From Paenibacillaceae bacterium (lineage in GTDB: Bacteria; Bacillota; Clostridia; Lachnospirales; Lachnospiraceae), in the NCBI GenBank assembly GCA_015057775.1, contig SVDT01000011.1:1-36004 (forward strand): a stretch of DNA of 36,004 bases, given 5' to 3'. The position numbers were made by a program, and so were the translations under genes. A model generated the notes under the pieces. That model was not told where the DNA came from, searched no databases, and worked only from the letters and a program-made list of their open reading frames with translations. Below, piece after piece: positions 1 to 8,173 of this stretch; position 1 is the first letter of the stretch, and every line of letters starts with the position of its first letter.

Positions 1-1
1 T

Positions 2-475
2 ACTACCATATTTCTGGCCTCTATCGTACTTTGGTTTGTACTCAATACAGGGTTTCATGGGTTTGTCACAGATGTATCACAAAGCTTTGCAGCCATGATT
101 GGCAGAGTTTTAATTCCTGTGCTTACTCCTGCGGGACTGGGTGACTGGAGAATTGCGGTAGCACTTATTTCCGGGCTTTCTGCTAAGGAAGTGGTGGTTT
201 CCAGTTTTTCTGTATTATTTGGAATCAGTAATATTAATTCGGCAGCAGGAATGGTTGAATTATCCGGATTGCTGGGCAATGTGGGATTTGGCGGAGTGAA
301 TGCATATGCGCTGATGATCTTCTGCCTGCTTTATTCCCCATGTATCGCTGCAGTTGCCACCATAAAGAAAGAAACCGGATCACTGAGATGGACGCTTGGT
401 ATGGTACTGTTTCAGCTGGCGGTTGCCTGGTTCTTTGCTGTAGTGGTGTACCAGATTGGAAGTTTGATTTTTTAA
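2..475 (+). CDS. feoB: Ferrous iron transport protein B, C-terminal part (partial)
   Basis: The reading frame is open from base 2, so this is the last ~157 codons of a gene that starts before the window. FeoB is the inner-membrane ferrous iron permease, with an N-terminal G domain (not in the window) and a C-terminal channel built from Gate and core segments. The visible part begins with a hydrophobic helix (TTIFLASIVLWFVLN), then shows PAGLGDWRIAVALISGLSAK followed by EVVVS, which is the typical FeoB C-terminal Gate region, and ends in two further membrane helices (one containing LMIFCLLYSPCIAA). The stop is TAA at 473-475. The thrE-like genes follow after 19 bases on the same strand and may be co-transcribed. 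Identification rests on the Gate motif and topology. Confidence 0.9.
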   Translation, partial: TTIFLASIVLWFVLNTGFHGFVTDVSQSFAAMIGRVLIPVLTPAGLGDWRIAVALISGLSAKEVVVSSFSVLFGISNINSAAGMVELSGLLGNVGFGGVNAYALMIFCLLYSPCIAAVATIKKETGSLRWTLGMVLFQLAVAWFFAVVVYQIGSLIF

Positions 476-494
476 TTGGATAGAGGATAAGCTG

Positions 495-1274
495 ATGAAT
501 GATAAACTGCTTGTGGAAACTGCTGTTCTGGCAGGTGAGATTATGTTGATAAGTGGTGCGGAGATCTTTCGTGTGGAAGATACCATTGACCATATTTTAA
601 GAAAAGCAGGTCGCAATACGGCGGAAGCCATCGTATTTTCCACAGGCATTTTTGCATCCTTAAACGATCCGTCCATAGAAGCGATTACAGTGGCAAGAAG
701 GGTGACGGTCAGAAATACCAATTTAAACCGGGTTTATCTGGTGAATGATGTATCAAGAAAGCTTTGTGCAGACCTTATGACGGTGGAAGAGGCATTTGAG
801 CGGCTGAAAGAAATACGAAAGACGGTTCAGTTTCATAAGAGGCTTAAGGATATGGGCTTTATGGGAGTGGCGGTATTTTTTACACTGCTTCTTGGCGGTA
901 ACGCAAGAGACTGCGTGGCGGCGGCTGTGACCGGAGCTGTATTGGCGGTTGCCATGGAGATTTCTCAAAAGATCCGTTTAAATGATTTCTGTGCCAATGC
1001 ATTTTGCGCCTTCTTAATTGCTTTGACCACTCTTTTTCTGGAGAGATGGGGGCTGCCTGGCATTAAAAGTGATATTATTATAATTGGTGCCATCATGCCA
1101 TTAGTGCCGGGAGTAATCTTTACCACAGCGATCCGCGATACGTTAAATGGGGATTATGCATCAGGTACGGCAAGAATTGTGGAAGCTGTAGTAATCGCTC
1201 TTGCAGTAGCGGCAGGAGTGGGAGCTGGTATGGGACTGTATCAGTGGCTGTCCGGGGGGTATTTTATATGGTGA
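495..1274 (+). CDS. Threonine/serine exporter, N-terminal (ThrE/DUF1212) subunit
   Basis: The product is a 259-residue membrane protein matching the DUF1212/ThrE N-terminal half. The first ~110 residues are soluble (ETAVLAGEIMLISGAEIFRV near residues 7-26), followed by about five hydrophobic helices. ThrE of Corynebacterium exports threonine and serine as a single chain; in many Firmicutes the function is split into a long and a short protein, as here. ATG 495 is preceded by GAGGATAA at a suitable distance. The end overlaps the start of the next gene by 7 bases (ATGGTGA), which suggests translational coupling of the two halves. Substrate identity is inferred from the family, not shown by the sequence. 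Confidence 0.88.
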   Translation: MNDKLLVETAVLAGEIMLISGAEIFRVEDTIDHILRKAGRNTAEAIVFSTGIFASLNDPSIEAITVARRVTVRNTNLNRVYLVNDVSRKLCADLMTVEEAFERLKEIRKTVQFHKRLKDMGFMGVAVFFTLLLGGNARDCVAAAVTGAVLAVAMEISQKIRLNDFCANAFCAFLIALTTLFLERWGLPGIKSDIIIIGAIMPLVPGVIFTTAIRDTLNGDYASGTARIVEAVVIALAVAAGVGAGMGLYQWLSGGYFIW

Positions 1275-1687
1275 TTCAGACAGTTGGAGCATTTCTTGCA
1301 GTGATCAGCTTTTCTCTGATACTGGAGCTTCCGAAGAAGTATTTAATTCTTTCAGGAACCATTGGCGCGGTTGGCTGGTTAGTATACCTTCTTGTACAAG
1401 CCGCAGCCGGATCGGTCATAGCTGCGGCTTTTTTATCCACTCTTTTGGTAGCGCTGTTCAGCCATATTGCTGCAAGAGTGTGTAAAGCACCTGTTACGGT
1501 GTTTTTAGTAGCAGGAATCCTGCCTTCCGTGCCTGGTGCTTCTATATACCGAAGCGTGTCCTATGTGATCAGTAATGACCCGGTGCTTTCCAGTCACTAT
1601 CTGGTGGAGACACTTCAGGTTTCCGGTGCCATTGCCATGGCAATTTTTATTATGGATTCATTGTTCCGATTGGGAAAGAAGAAGTAA
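1268..1687 (+). CDS. Threonine/serine exporter, C-terminal (DUF3815-like) subunit
   Basis: The product is a 139-residue, almost entirely hydrophobic protein with about five membrane helices, corresponding to the second half of ThrE (ThrE_2/DUF3815). VAGILPSVPGASIYRSV near residues 80-96 is the typical family loop. A start at ATG 1268 is preferred over an in-frame upstream start at 1244 because a run of Gs (1253-1258) gives a Shine-Dalgarno at normal spacing, and the ATG overlaps the stop of the partner gene. The two subunits probably form one exporter. The last 38 bases overlap the 3' end of the convergent gene on the minus strand. Confidence 0.87.
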   Translation: MVIQTVGAFLAVISFSLILELPKKYLILSGTIGAVGWLVYLLVQAAAGSVIAAAFLSTLLVALFSHIAARVCKAPVTVFLVAGILPSVPGASIYRSVSYVISNDPVLSSHYLVETLQVSGAIAMAIFIMDSLFRLGKKK

Positions 1688-2615
1688 AAGCAACGGACAG
1701 GTGGTTCTTTGATCTGGAATAGTGATAGATATGGTTGGAGAGGCGGTCTTCCTGAGGGACCTCCTCCTGATTGATGGAAAATACGGTTTCCGCCAGCTCT
1801 TCATAGGAAATATGATTGCTATGCGGGATTAGTAAGACTTCGTGAATGCTGGAAGGCAAAATGATTAAATCGCCTTCCATGCTATCTGCGAAGTCTTTTA
1901 ATATGCCTTCATAGAACATACAGGCAGCTCCGTGGACACCGTAGGGATTAGTTAGGACATACATGGGAGGGGACAGGGGAGATGGGTCAAATAAACCGGA
2001 CCAGTCTTCCTCTTTTATTTCCGTATCTGAAGATTTTCTTGCGATTTCTTTTATTACCTCCATAAGAGAAGTGATCTTTGCAGGAAATAAGTCTGGTGTG
2101 TTTAATTTTGCATACTCATATAAATCTTCGGTGGATAAGTTCCATAGTTTTTGATGGGAATTGTGGATAATGGCTGTGAGAAGCTGGTCGTCTTTCTTGT
2201 TTAAAGACAAACAGAAGATTAGTGATAAATCCAGATCTGGTATTGATATGTGGGGGAGATCGGTTAGAAGGGGACGGTTAGCCGGTTCATTGATCAGGCG
2301 AAAGATGATACGGTCTGTTAAAGGGCTTTCTGAGTGTAGTTCTTCTATAAAATTATCTTCTGGCAAATGCTGTGTCTGATATAATTCCATAATCTCGTCT
2401 ACAACCTGGGGAAATGATTTTCCTTTTTTATAAGTATCATAAAATGTCTGAAGATAAATAGCCGGAGCCGTATGTTCCTGTGGCCTGCTGATACAGATAC
2501 CGTCAAGGGTCAGTCCGTTGTTTTTCGTAATGCTTTGGAGTGTTAAGTTGTAGCCAGAGCCAAAGCGTTCTTCCAGTGATTCCTTTACTGCTTTTTGAAA
2601 TTGTTCGTATACCAT
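1650..2615 (-). CDS. DUF5688 family protein, function unknown
   Basis: The product is a soluble protein of 321 residues resembling DUF5688 proteins, which are abundant and often multi-copy in Lachnospiraceae and have no established function. Family-like traits are the N-terminal NNGLTLDGICI, then APAIYLQTFYDTYKKG, a central NTPDLFPAKITSLMEV, and a C-terminal DLIILPSSIHEVLLIP followed by DRLSNHIYHYSR. I see no signal peptide or membrane helix. ATG 2613-2615 (minus strand) has a near-perfect AAGGAGG Shine-Dalgarno 8 bases upstream. A consensus-like promoter lies about 120 bases upstream (2739-2767). The 3' end overlaps the thrE-like gene tail-to-tail by 38 bases with no terminator between, so the two transcripts should be partly antisense to each other. 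Confidence 0.82.
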   Translation of the reverse strand: MVYEQFQKAVKESLEERFGSGYNLTLQSITKNNGLTLDGICISRPQEHTAPAIYLQTFYDTYKKGKSFPQVVDEIMELYQTQHLPEDNFIEELHSESPLTDRIIFRLINEPANRPLLTDLPHISIPDLDLSLIFCLSLNKKDDQLLTAIIHNSHQKLWNLSTEDLYEYAKLNTPDLFPAKITSLMEVIKEIARKSSDTEIKEEDWSGLFDPSPLSPPMYVLTNPYGVHGAACMFYEGILKDFADSMEGDLIILPSSIHEVLLIPHSNHISYEELAETVFSINQEEVPQEDRLSNHIYHYSRSKNHLSVAFTSSFPIGTMNP

Positions 2616-2738
2616 ATTGTATACCTCCTTAGATTTGATTTATGTAAATCGCATGATGCGAGATACAGCACAGTGGATGAAAAATGGGGTTGGATATGAT
2701 TGCCAGATATGCGATAGATAAGCAACAGAATCAAATCC

Positions 2739-2767
2739 ATTATACATTAGTTGATAAAAAATGACAA
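2739..2767 (-). promoter_or_regulatory. Sigma-A promoter for the DUF5688 gene
   Basis: Read on the minus strand, TTGTCA (2762-2767) is followed after exactly 17 bases by TATAAT (2739-2744). This is one of the closest matches to consensus in the window. It predicts a leader of about 115 bases before the ATG at 2615. Confidence 0.75.
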
Positions 2768-2783
2768 TATGTTTAGACATATT
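2766..2783. promoter_or_regulatory. Perfect inverted repeat (candidate operator) between divergent genes
   Basis: AATATGT-TTAG-ACATATT is a perfect 7-bp inverted repeat with a 4-base centre. It touches the -35 box of the minus-strand promoter (2762-2767) and lies about 105 bases upstream of the MMPL gene on the plus strand. Size and placement suit a dimeric repressor. No regulator gene is adjacent, so the binding protein is unknown. Confidence 0.45.
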
Positions 2784-2888
2784 TGGAATTTTGTCGAAAA
2801 ATCATTCAACTTAAATAGATTGTATAATTACAAAATTGGAAAATGGTATTATTGTATACACTGAAAAGACGAATAAAGGGTGAGGACA

Positions 2889-5186
2889 GTGAAAACAAAA
2901 GAAAAAAATAAACAGCTTCATGAAAGCAGGCCTAAGAAAAAACATTCGGGCCTTATTGAACTGATCGTTAAGAACGGCAGACGAATTGAAAAACTCTTTG
3001 CGCTGGCAGTAATTATATCTGCTGTCTGCGCCTGCTTTGTTCATGTTAATTATGATCTGAGCGAATATCTTCCCGACTGGGCACCAGCGAAAAAAGGCCT
3101 TAATGTAATGGAAGAAGAATTTGGATATCCAGGCACGGCAAGGGTAATGGTTGGCCCTGTTACTCTATATGAAGCAAAGGCCTATAAGGACCGGATTGCG
3201 GATATAGACGGTGTGGATATGGTGATGTGGGCAGATACCACCACCGATGTTTATAAAGCAAACATATTTATTAACTACGATGATATCCAGGATTACTATA
3301 AGGACAATTATGCTGTTATGGATATCATTTTTAAAGAAGGGGATTCCAGCAGTCTCACCAAGTCTGCAATCAGCCAGATGCAGAAGATGACAGGTGACAA
3401 AGGCTATTTCATGGGATCGGCGGTTCAGAACAAATCGTTAAATGAGACCCTTACCAGAGAGATCAGTATTGCCATGGCTATGGGAGTCGTAATGATTGCA
3501 CTGGTATTGTGCGCAACGACCACTTCATGGTTTGAACCATTTCTCTTCCTGATGATTATGGGAATTGCAATTATCATTAATATGGGAACCAACCTGATGA
3601 TTGGAACCATATCATTTATCACGTTCAGTGTGGCTGCTATCTTACAGCTGGCAGTAGCCATGGATTATTCAGTTTTCCTTCTGGACAGTTTTACAAAGGA
3701 ACGGGAAAAAGGAGATGATCCGGTAACCGCAATTACCAATGCTCTTCACAAATCCATACCGTCCATACTTGCAAGTGGCGCAACAACCATTATCGGCTTT
3801 CTGGTTCTGATGCTGATGCGCTTTTCGATTGGATACGATCTGGGATTTGTTCTGGCCAAGGGAATTGTAATCAGTCTTGCAACGGTTCTGTTTTTAATGC
3901 CTTCTCTGTTGCTTCGTTGGGGAGACAGAATTAAGAAGACAGAGCATCGTTCTTTTATGCCATCTTTCCATGGGCTGGGAATTCTTGTACATAAAGTGCG
4001 TTATGGTGTTTTGACTGCAATTGCACTTCTGGTTATACCGGCTTTTATAGCCCAGAACATGAATGCATTTACATTTGGTAACGGTGCATTGGGATCCAGT
4101 CCTGGTACCCGGGTATATTACGATGAACAGCAGATTAACGGCCGTTTTGGGAAGAGTAATTTAATTCTTGCGGTTGTTCCCAATACCAATATGGTAACGG
4201 AAAAAAACCTGACGGATGAACTGAAAGATTTAGACTATGTGAGATCTGCTACCTCTCTGGCGGGCACCTTACCAGATGGTATACCGGAGAAGATTATACC
4301 GAAAAGCATTACCAGCCTGCTGCATACAAAGGATTACAGCAGAATTATGATTTATGTAAAATCCTCTGATGAAAGTGATTTTGCGTTTCAATGTTCGGAT
4401 GAGATCAGTTCCATTGTAAATAAGTATTATCCGGAAGGGGCTTATATCACAGGGGTAATCCCATCCACCCAGAATATCAAGACCATTATCACGGAAGATT
4501 ATAACTTTGTAAATATTCTTTCCATCCTGGGAGTCGGCCTGGTAGTTATGATTACGTTTAAGTCTCTGATTATACCTGTTGTTGTTCTGATCCCCATTGA
4601 AGTAGCTGTATTTATCAATTTTGCAATTCCTTATTTTAAAGGAGAGGATATATTGTATCTGGGTTATATTATTGTCAGCTGTCTTCAGCTGGGGGCTACG
4701 GTGGATTATTCCATTCTGATGACCAATAACTATATGGATATGAAGAAAAAATATCCGGAAAAGGCTAGGGCTATCAAGCACACTGTTTCCAAAAGTGCAC
4801 TTTCTATCCTGACTTCAGGAACTATTTTAACGATAGTTGGATACGGTTTATATTTTATCTCATCAGTATCTGCCATTGCAGGTCTTGGACATTTAATAGG
4901 CAGGGGCGCTTTTATCAGTGTAATTATGGTACTATTCCTGCTGCCGGTTCTTTTAACCCTGGCAGATCCTGTTTTGATGTGGGAGGAAGGAAAACGGCAA
5001 AAGATCGTTGCTTCTCATCAGGCCGTAATTGAAAAGAAAAAAGCGTTCAAAGCCAACAGAATTGAAAAAAAGAAAGCTTTGCTGGAAGCGGAACAATCAA
5101 AAGACGTTAAAACAGAAGGTGGACAGAAAATAGACACAGAAGATAAGAAGCAGGAACAGGAGGAAGTGAAAAACAATGAAAAATAA
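2889..5186 (+). CDS. MMPL/RND-superfamily transporter
   Basis: The product is a 765-residue exporter with the duplicated RND plan: helix 1 (near residues 37-57), a large extracellular loop, a helix bundle, then the same arrangement again. Each bundle carries the family DY pair in a membrane helix, at D259-Y260 (AVAMDYSVFLL) and D606-Y607 (GATVDYSILMT), the expected proton-relay positions of MMPL proteins. The last ~70 residues are a Lys/Glu-rich cytoplasmic tail. Start choice: GTG 2889 has AAAGGG 8 bases upstream; GTG 2880 is also possible but has no usable spacing. It overlaps the next gene by 11 bases, so the two are co-translated. Cargo is unknown; lipids, peptides or surface polymers would fit the family. 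Confidence 0.88.
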   Translation: MKTKEKNKQLHESRPKKKHSGLIELIVKNGRRIEKLFALAVIISAVCACFVHVNYDLSEYLPDWAPAKKGLNVMEEEFGYPGTARVMVGPVTLYEAKAYKDRIADIDGVDMVMWADTTTDVYKANIFINYDDIQDYYKDNYAVMDIIFKEGDSSSLTKSAISQMQKMTGDKGYFMGSAVQNKSLNETLTREISIAMAMGVVMIALVLCATTTSWFEPFLFLMIMGIAIIINMGTNLMIGTISFITFSVAAILQLAVAMDYSVFLLDSFTKEREKGDDPVTAITNALHKSIPSILASGATTIIGFLVLMLMRFSIGYDLGFVLAKGIVISLATVLFLMPSLLLRWGDRIKKTEHRSFMPSFHGLGILVHKVRYGVLTAIALLVIPAFIAQNMNAFTFGNGALGSSPGTRVYYDEQQINGRFGKSNLILAVVPNTNMVTEKNLTDELKDLDYVRSATSLAGTLPDGIPEKIIPKSITSLLHTKDYSRIMIYVKSSDESDFAFQCSDEISSIVNKYYPEGAYITGVIPSTQNIKTIITEDYNFVNILSILGVGLVVMITFKSLIIPVVVLIPIEVAVFINFAIPYFKGEDILYLGYIIVSCLQLGATVDYSILMTNNYMDMKKKYPEKARAIKHTVSKSALSILTSGTILTIVGYGLYFISSVSAIAGLGHLIGRGAFISVIMVLFLLPVLLTLADPVLMWEEGKRQKIVASHQAVIEKKKAFKANRIEKKKALLEAEQSKDVKTEGGQKIDTEDKKQEQEEVKNNEK

Positions 5187-7293
5187 ATGGAGCGCAGCAT
5201 ATCGGCTGACAGCAGCGACACTCATCACTTCAATGATCAGTATTAATATGGCTGGAAATATTTACGCCGGACCGCCAGCTGTATCTGTGGACGAAACACT
5301 ATATGTAAATCTGGACTATTACGGAAAAGAGACTGACAGCAGCGTGGTAAAAGGAGTCACATTAAATGGAATCCGTTCCTTTTCTGATTATGGAACTTAT
5401 AAGGATATTACCAATATGTCAAATTATGCAAAGCCTGCTGTTGACGGAGACACAGTGACCTGGCAGCTTCCGGAAGATACAAAAGACCGTTTCTATTATG
5501 AATGCCAGTTAAATAACGGAGAAGTAGTTCTTCCATGGGATTTTGATATCTCCTATAAATTAAATGGTATACCAAAAGAAGCTCAGGATCTTTTACATGC
5601 GGATGGGCTGGTAGAAATAGACGTTCACTGCATTCCCAATAAGAATGCCAATACATATTATCAGAACAATATGCTTTTACAGGTTGCTACAATGGTAGAT
5701 ATGGAAGATGTCAATTCCGTTGAAGCGCCCGGAGCACAGATCCAGTCTCTGGGTACTTATAAGGCTGTTCTTTTTGCAGCTGTTCCAGGTCAGGAAAAGA
5801 CATTTCATATTGAAATAAGTTCCCACGATTTTGAATCCAGCGGAGTAATTATGATGATGGTTCCGGGAACCCTGGATCAGATCAGTGATATTGCTGATGT
5901 GAAGGAGGCAAAGGATACATTTAAGGATTCAGCAGATGAGCTGCTTGATGGTATGAATGAAATGCTGGATACGCTGCACAATATCAGCAACGGTATGGAT
6001 GTTACGAAAAAGGGACTGAGCCAGCTGCAGGGAGCAAGAGAAAACTTCGATGCATCAAAGGATGAAATAATCTCAAAAACAGATGCAAGTATAGACGGTC
6101 TGGAAGCTGCCAATCAAAAGATCAGTCAGCTTGCGCCGGATATCATGGCCAATAAGCAGGGACTTGATGATGTAAATAACAAAGTAAATACTTTGGTGGA
6201 AACACTTCAGGATTCCGGGGAAGATTTCTATAATTTATCTTCATCCTTAAGAGATTTAAAAGATTCCCTGGGAGATCTCCAAAGCGGCCTGGAGGAGTCT
6301 GATGCAGATCAGATTACAGGTGAGATTAAAGACATTGAGCAACAGCTTGATGGGATTCAGGGTGTTTTAAAGAAGCTTGGTTCAACTGCTTCCCCATCTT
6401 CGGCATTAAGTGCAGAAGATCTTAAGCAACAGGCAGAGAGCATGCAGCAGCTTATGGGTGATATGAATGATGTGCTTGATGACCTGGAGTTTTCTTTGGG
6501 AAAAGATGCGGTAGACAAGCTTCGTGCCCAGCTTCAGTCGGTTGCAGCTTCTGGTATGAGCGACACCAATGCTGCTGCACTGATTCAGACAGCAGCTGTA
6601 TTATCCAAAATATTAAACTCCATGAACAACATCTTATCCAGTGTTCGTTATACAATATCCGGAATCGATGTTCAGGGAGGAGTTAAAGACAGTAAAGCAG
6701 TCGTAAGTAAGCTTGCGTCTATTACTTACGATATCGATACAACAATCGGAGATGTGGTTAGTTTAAATAAAACAAAAAATGATAACAAGGCAGCTTTTGA
6801 TTTAATGCTTGATGATACGGCAGCTTCTGTAGAACAGATCAGTTCGTCGACCAACCAGGTGATATCCCTGTTCCGCAGTGTTCAAAACACTGTGAAAAAT
6901 AATCGGGCAGCGGTGGAAGGCGGTACAAAGGATACCTTAAACGGTTTGATAGATATTTTGGAAAAGGCGGCGGAAACTTCTTCTACCACAAATAAGCTAA
7001 AAGGAGCCAATGAGAGTATCAGAAACAGTCTGGGTGAGAAGCTGGATAAAATTGCTGATGACAGCAATCTGCTGGAAATGAATTTAGATGATAAGATGGT
7101 ATCCTTTACATCGGATAAGAACCAGACTCCTTCCAGTATCCAGATTATCTTAAGGTCACAGGAAATCTCAGAAGATGATGTAAATACCAATGCAGTTGAT
7201 ATTGAGCCGGCTCCTGTGGATGTGGGAGTATGGCAGCGGGTAAAGAATGTATTCGCAAAAATGTGGAATGCAGTTACGGGGATTTTTAGCTAA
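5176..7293 (+). CDS. Secreted coiled-coil protein, partner of the MMPL transporter
   Basis: The product has 705 residues and I do not recognise a named family. A Sec signal peptide spans residues 1-31 (cleavage near IYA-GPP). Residues ~32-235 look like a beta-rich domain with many aromatic residues. Residues ~245-660 are almost entirely helical, with heptad-like repeats rich in Asp, Ser, Leu and Gln (for example DELLDGMNEMLDTLHNISNG), so long extracellular coiled coils are expected. No membrane anchor or sortase motif is visible. The C-terminus (VWQRVKNVFAKMWNAVTGIF) could form an amphipathic helix able to sit on the membrane. An AGGAGG lies 12 bases before ATG 5176, inside the end of the transporter gene. 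The overlap suggests an extracytoplasmic partner of the exporter, loosely comparable to the coiled-coil ectodomains of YhgE/Pip or EsaA proteins; this is an inference. Confidence 0.7.
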   Translation: MKNKWSAAYRLTAATLITSMISINMAGNIYAGPPAVSVDETLYVNLDYYGKETDSSVVKGVTLNGIRSFSDYGTYKDITNMSNYAKPAVDGDTVTWQLPEDTKDRFYYECQLNNGEVVLPWDFDISYKLNGIPKEAQDLLHADGLVEIDVHCIPNKNANTYYQNNMLLQVATMVDMEDVNSVEAPGAQIQSLGTYKAVLFAAVPGQEKTFHIEISSHDFESSGVIMMMVPGTLDQISDIADVKEAKDTFKDSADELLDGMNEMLDTLHNISNGMDVTKKGLSQLQGARENFDASKDEIISKTDASIDGLEAANQKISQLAPDIMANKQGLDDVNNKVNTLVETLQDSGEDFYNLSSSLRDLKDSLGDLQSGLEESDADQITGEIKDIEQQLDGIQGVLKKLGSTASPSSALSAEDLKQQAESMQQLMGDMNDVLDDLEFSLGKDAVDKLRAQLQSVAASGMSDTNAAALIQTAAVLSKILNSMNNILSSVRYTISGIDVQGGVKDSKAVVSKLASITYDIDTTIGDVVSLNKTKNDNKAAFDLMLDDTAASVEQISSSTNQVISLFRSVQNTVKNNRAAVEGGTKDTLNGLIDILEKAAETSSTTNKLKGANESIRNSLGEKLDKIADDSNLLEMNLDDKMVSFTSDKNQTPSSIQIILRSQEISEDDVNTNAVDIEPAPVDVGVWQRVKNVFAKMWNAVTGIFS

Positions 7294-7317
7294 AAGCATA
7301 AAGGAATATTATAATAA

Positions 7318-7358
7318 AACGGGTGTAGATTGACGTGGTTAGTCTTCATCCGTTTTTT
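7318..7358 (+). terminator. Rho-independent terminator after the MMPL/coiled-coil operon
   Basis: ACGGGTG (from 7319) pairs with CATCCGT (ending near 7353, one G-U pair) and is followed by a run of six Ts. It lies 25 bases after the stop codon at 7293. Confidence 0.75.
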
Positions 7359-7496
7359 GAGTTTAGAAAGGAGGAAAATCAAAATAATATGATTATATAG
7401 TTATGCTTTATGGATGACACATAATCTTATACGCACTTAAAAATTAGATAGAATGATATATTTTACCAAACATATCTGTTTTTTTAAGGCAATATA

Positions 7497-7505
7497 TGGT
7501 ATAAT
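7497..7505 (+). promoter_or_regulatory. Extended -10 promoter upstream of the orphan membrane protein gene
   Basis: TGGTATAAT is a perfect TATAAT with an extended -10 TG. The -35 region is weak (TGTTTT at 7477-7482). It would start transcription about 55 bases before the gene at 7565. An AAAGGAGG-like site at 7369-7376 upstream is followed only by a 3-codon frame. Confidence 0.5.
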
Positions 7506-7564
7506 TCAATCAGATATCCATTGAACCATAGCTTGATTATGATTTGTATCCTGGGGGTAAACAT

Positions 7565-7960
7565 ATGACTAATATTGTTGGGATTACAGTTTATGGAGTG
7601 TTATATTTAGTGGTTATGCTTTTGTTATTTGTGTTATTCTTTATTGGACGGGACTGGCTGATGTTCACCGGGTTGTCCGGCTTTTTAATCATGGGTCTCA
7701 TATTGTCCATAACCGTAACCAGATATAATTATATTGATATGATACACAATAAGAATATGGTGGAAGTCAGCAGAACGGAATCTATTCCTGAGGTTGTTAA
7801 AGTAGGTAATATATACAGGAGCAACTGGAAAACGGTCCAGATCGCGTATGGTTTACCTAAAACTCAAAAGGAGTATTATTCCGTAATGAGAAGCAGGTGT
7901 GGACTATTTGTCATTGAGGGAGGGGTTTTGCATACCAAAGGGGGCAGTGATTATAATTGA
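7565..7960 (+). CDS. Small membrane protein, function unknown
   Basis: The product has 131 residues and matches no family I recognise. Two adjacent membrane helices occupy residues ~3-28 and ~34-52. A soluble tail of about 75 residues follows and contains a basic-aromatic stretch (YRSNWKTVQIAYGLPK). ATG 7565 is preferred over an in-frame TTG at 7544 because the GGGGG at 7553-7557 gives normal spacing. It stands alone between a terminator and decayed gene pieces at the left edge of an AT-rich island with visibly different base use from the flanking core genes. A role as an accessory or self-protection protein is possible but has no direct support. Confidence 0.6.
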   Translation: MTNIVGITVYGVLYLVVMLLLFVLFFIGRDWLMFTGLSGFLIMGLILSITVTRYNYIDMIHNKNMVEVSRTESIPEVVKVGNIYRSNWKTVQIAYGLPKTQKEYYSVMRSRCGLFVIEGGVLHTKGGSDYN

Positions 7961-8026
7961 ATAACTTAGCAATTAGAATGTGATAAGCATGCCAGATGAA
8001 ACTTTTGGTATGTATGGCTGCATAGT

Positions 8027-8155
8027 ATGAATAAGGCTTATAAAAATATTTTTAATGTTTTACTCATTATTTCAGTTGTTATGGTTGCTTTTTTGGTAAT
8101 TTGCCATAGGGTCAGGTATGTTTTATACAAGAGAGAGATAAACTTATATTTTTAG
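8027..8155 (+). pseudogene. Fragment related to the small membrane protein at 10183-10428
   Basis: A 42-codon frame (ATG 8027, TAG 8153-8155) encodes KAYKNIFNVLLIISVVMVAF, which matches the C-terminal end of the 81-residue protein at 10183-10428 (KSYKYVFSILLIISAFIVAF). The DNA is also alike, including the shared ttactcattatttcag and ttgccatag. Only the last ~27 residues of the paralogue are covered, the upstream part is missing, and no Shine-Dalgarno is visible. It looks like the 3' remnant of a second copy, read through by mutation into unrelated sequence. Confidence 0.6.
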
Positions 8156-8173
8156 ACAGCTAGTAACAGTTAG

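Noticed and set aside
4269-4781. Minus-strand open frame of 170 codons opposite the MMPL gene
   Set aside because: It is antisense to a well supported transporter and has no promoter, ribosome site or recognisable protein features.
7367-7400. Strong Shine-Dalgarno (AAAGGAGG) followed by an ATG
   Set aside because: The frame stops after three codons and no longer frame starts there. At most it is a relic of a lost gene.
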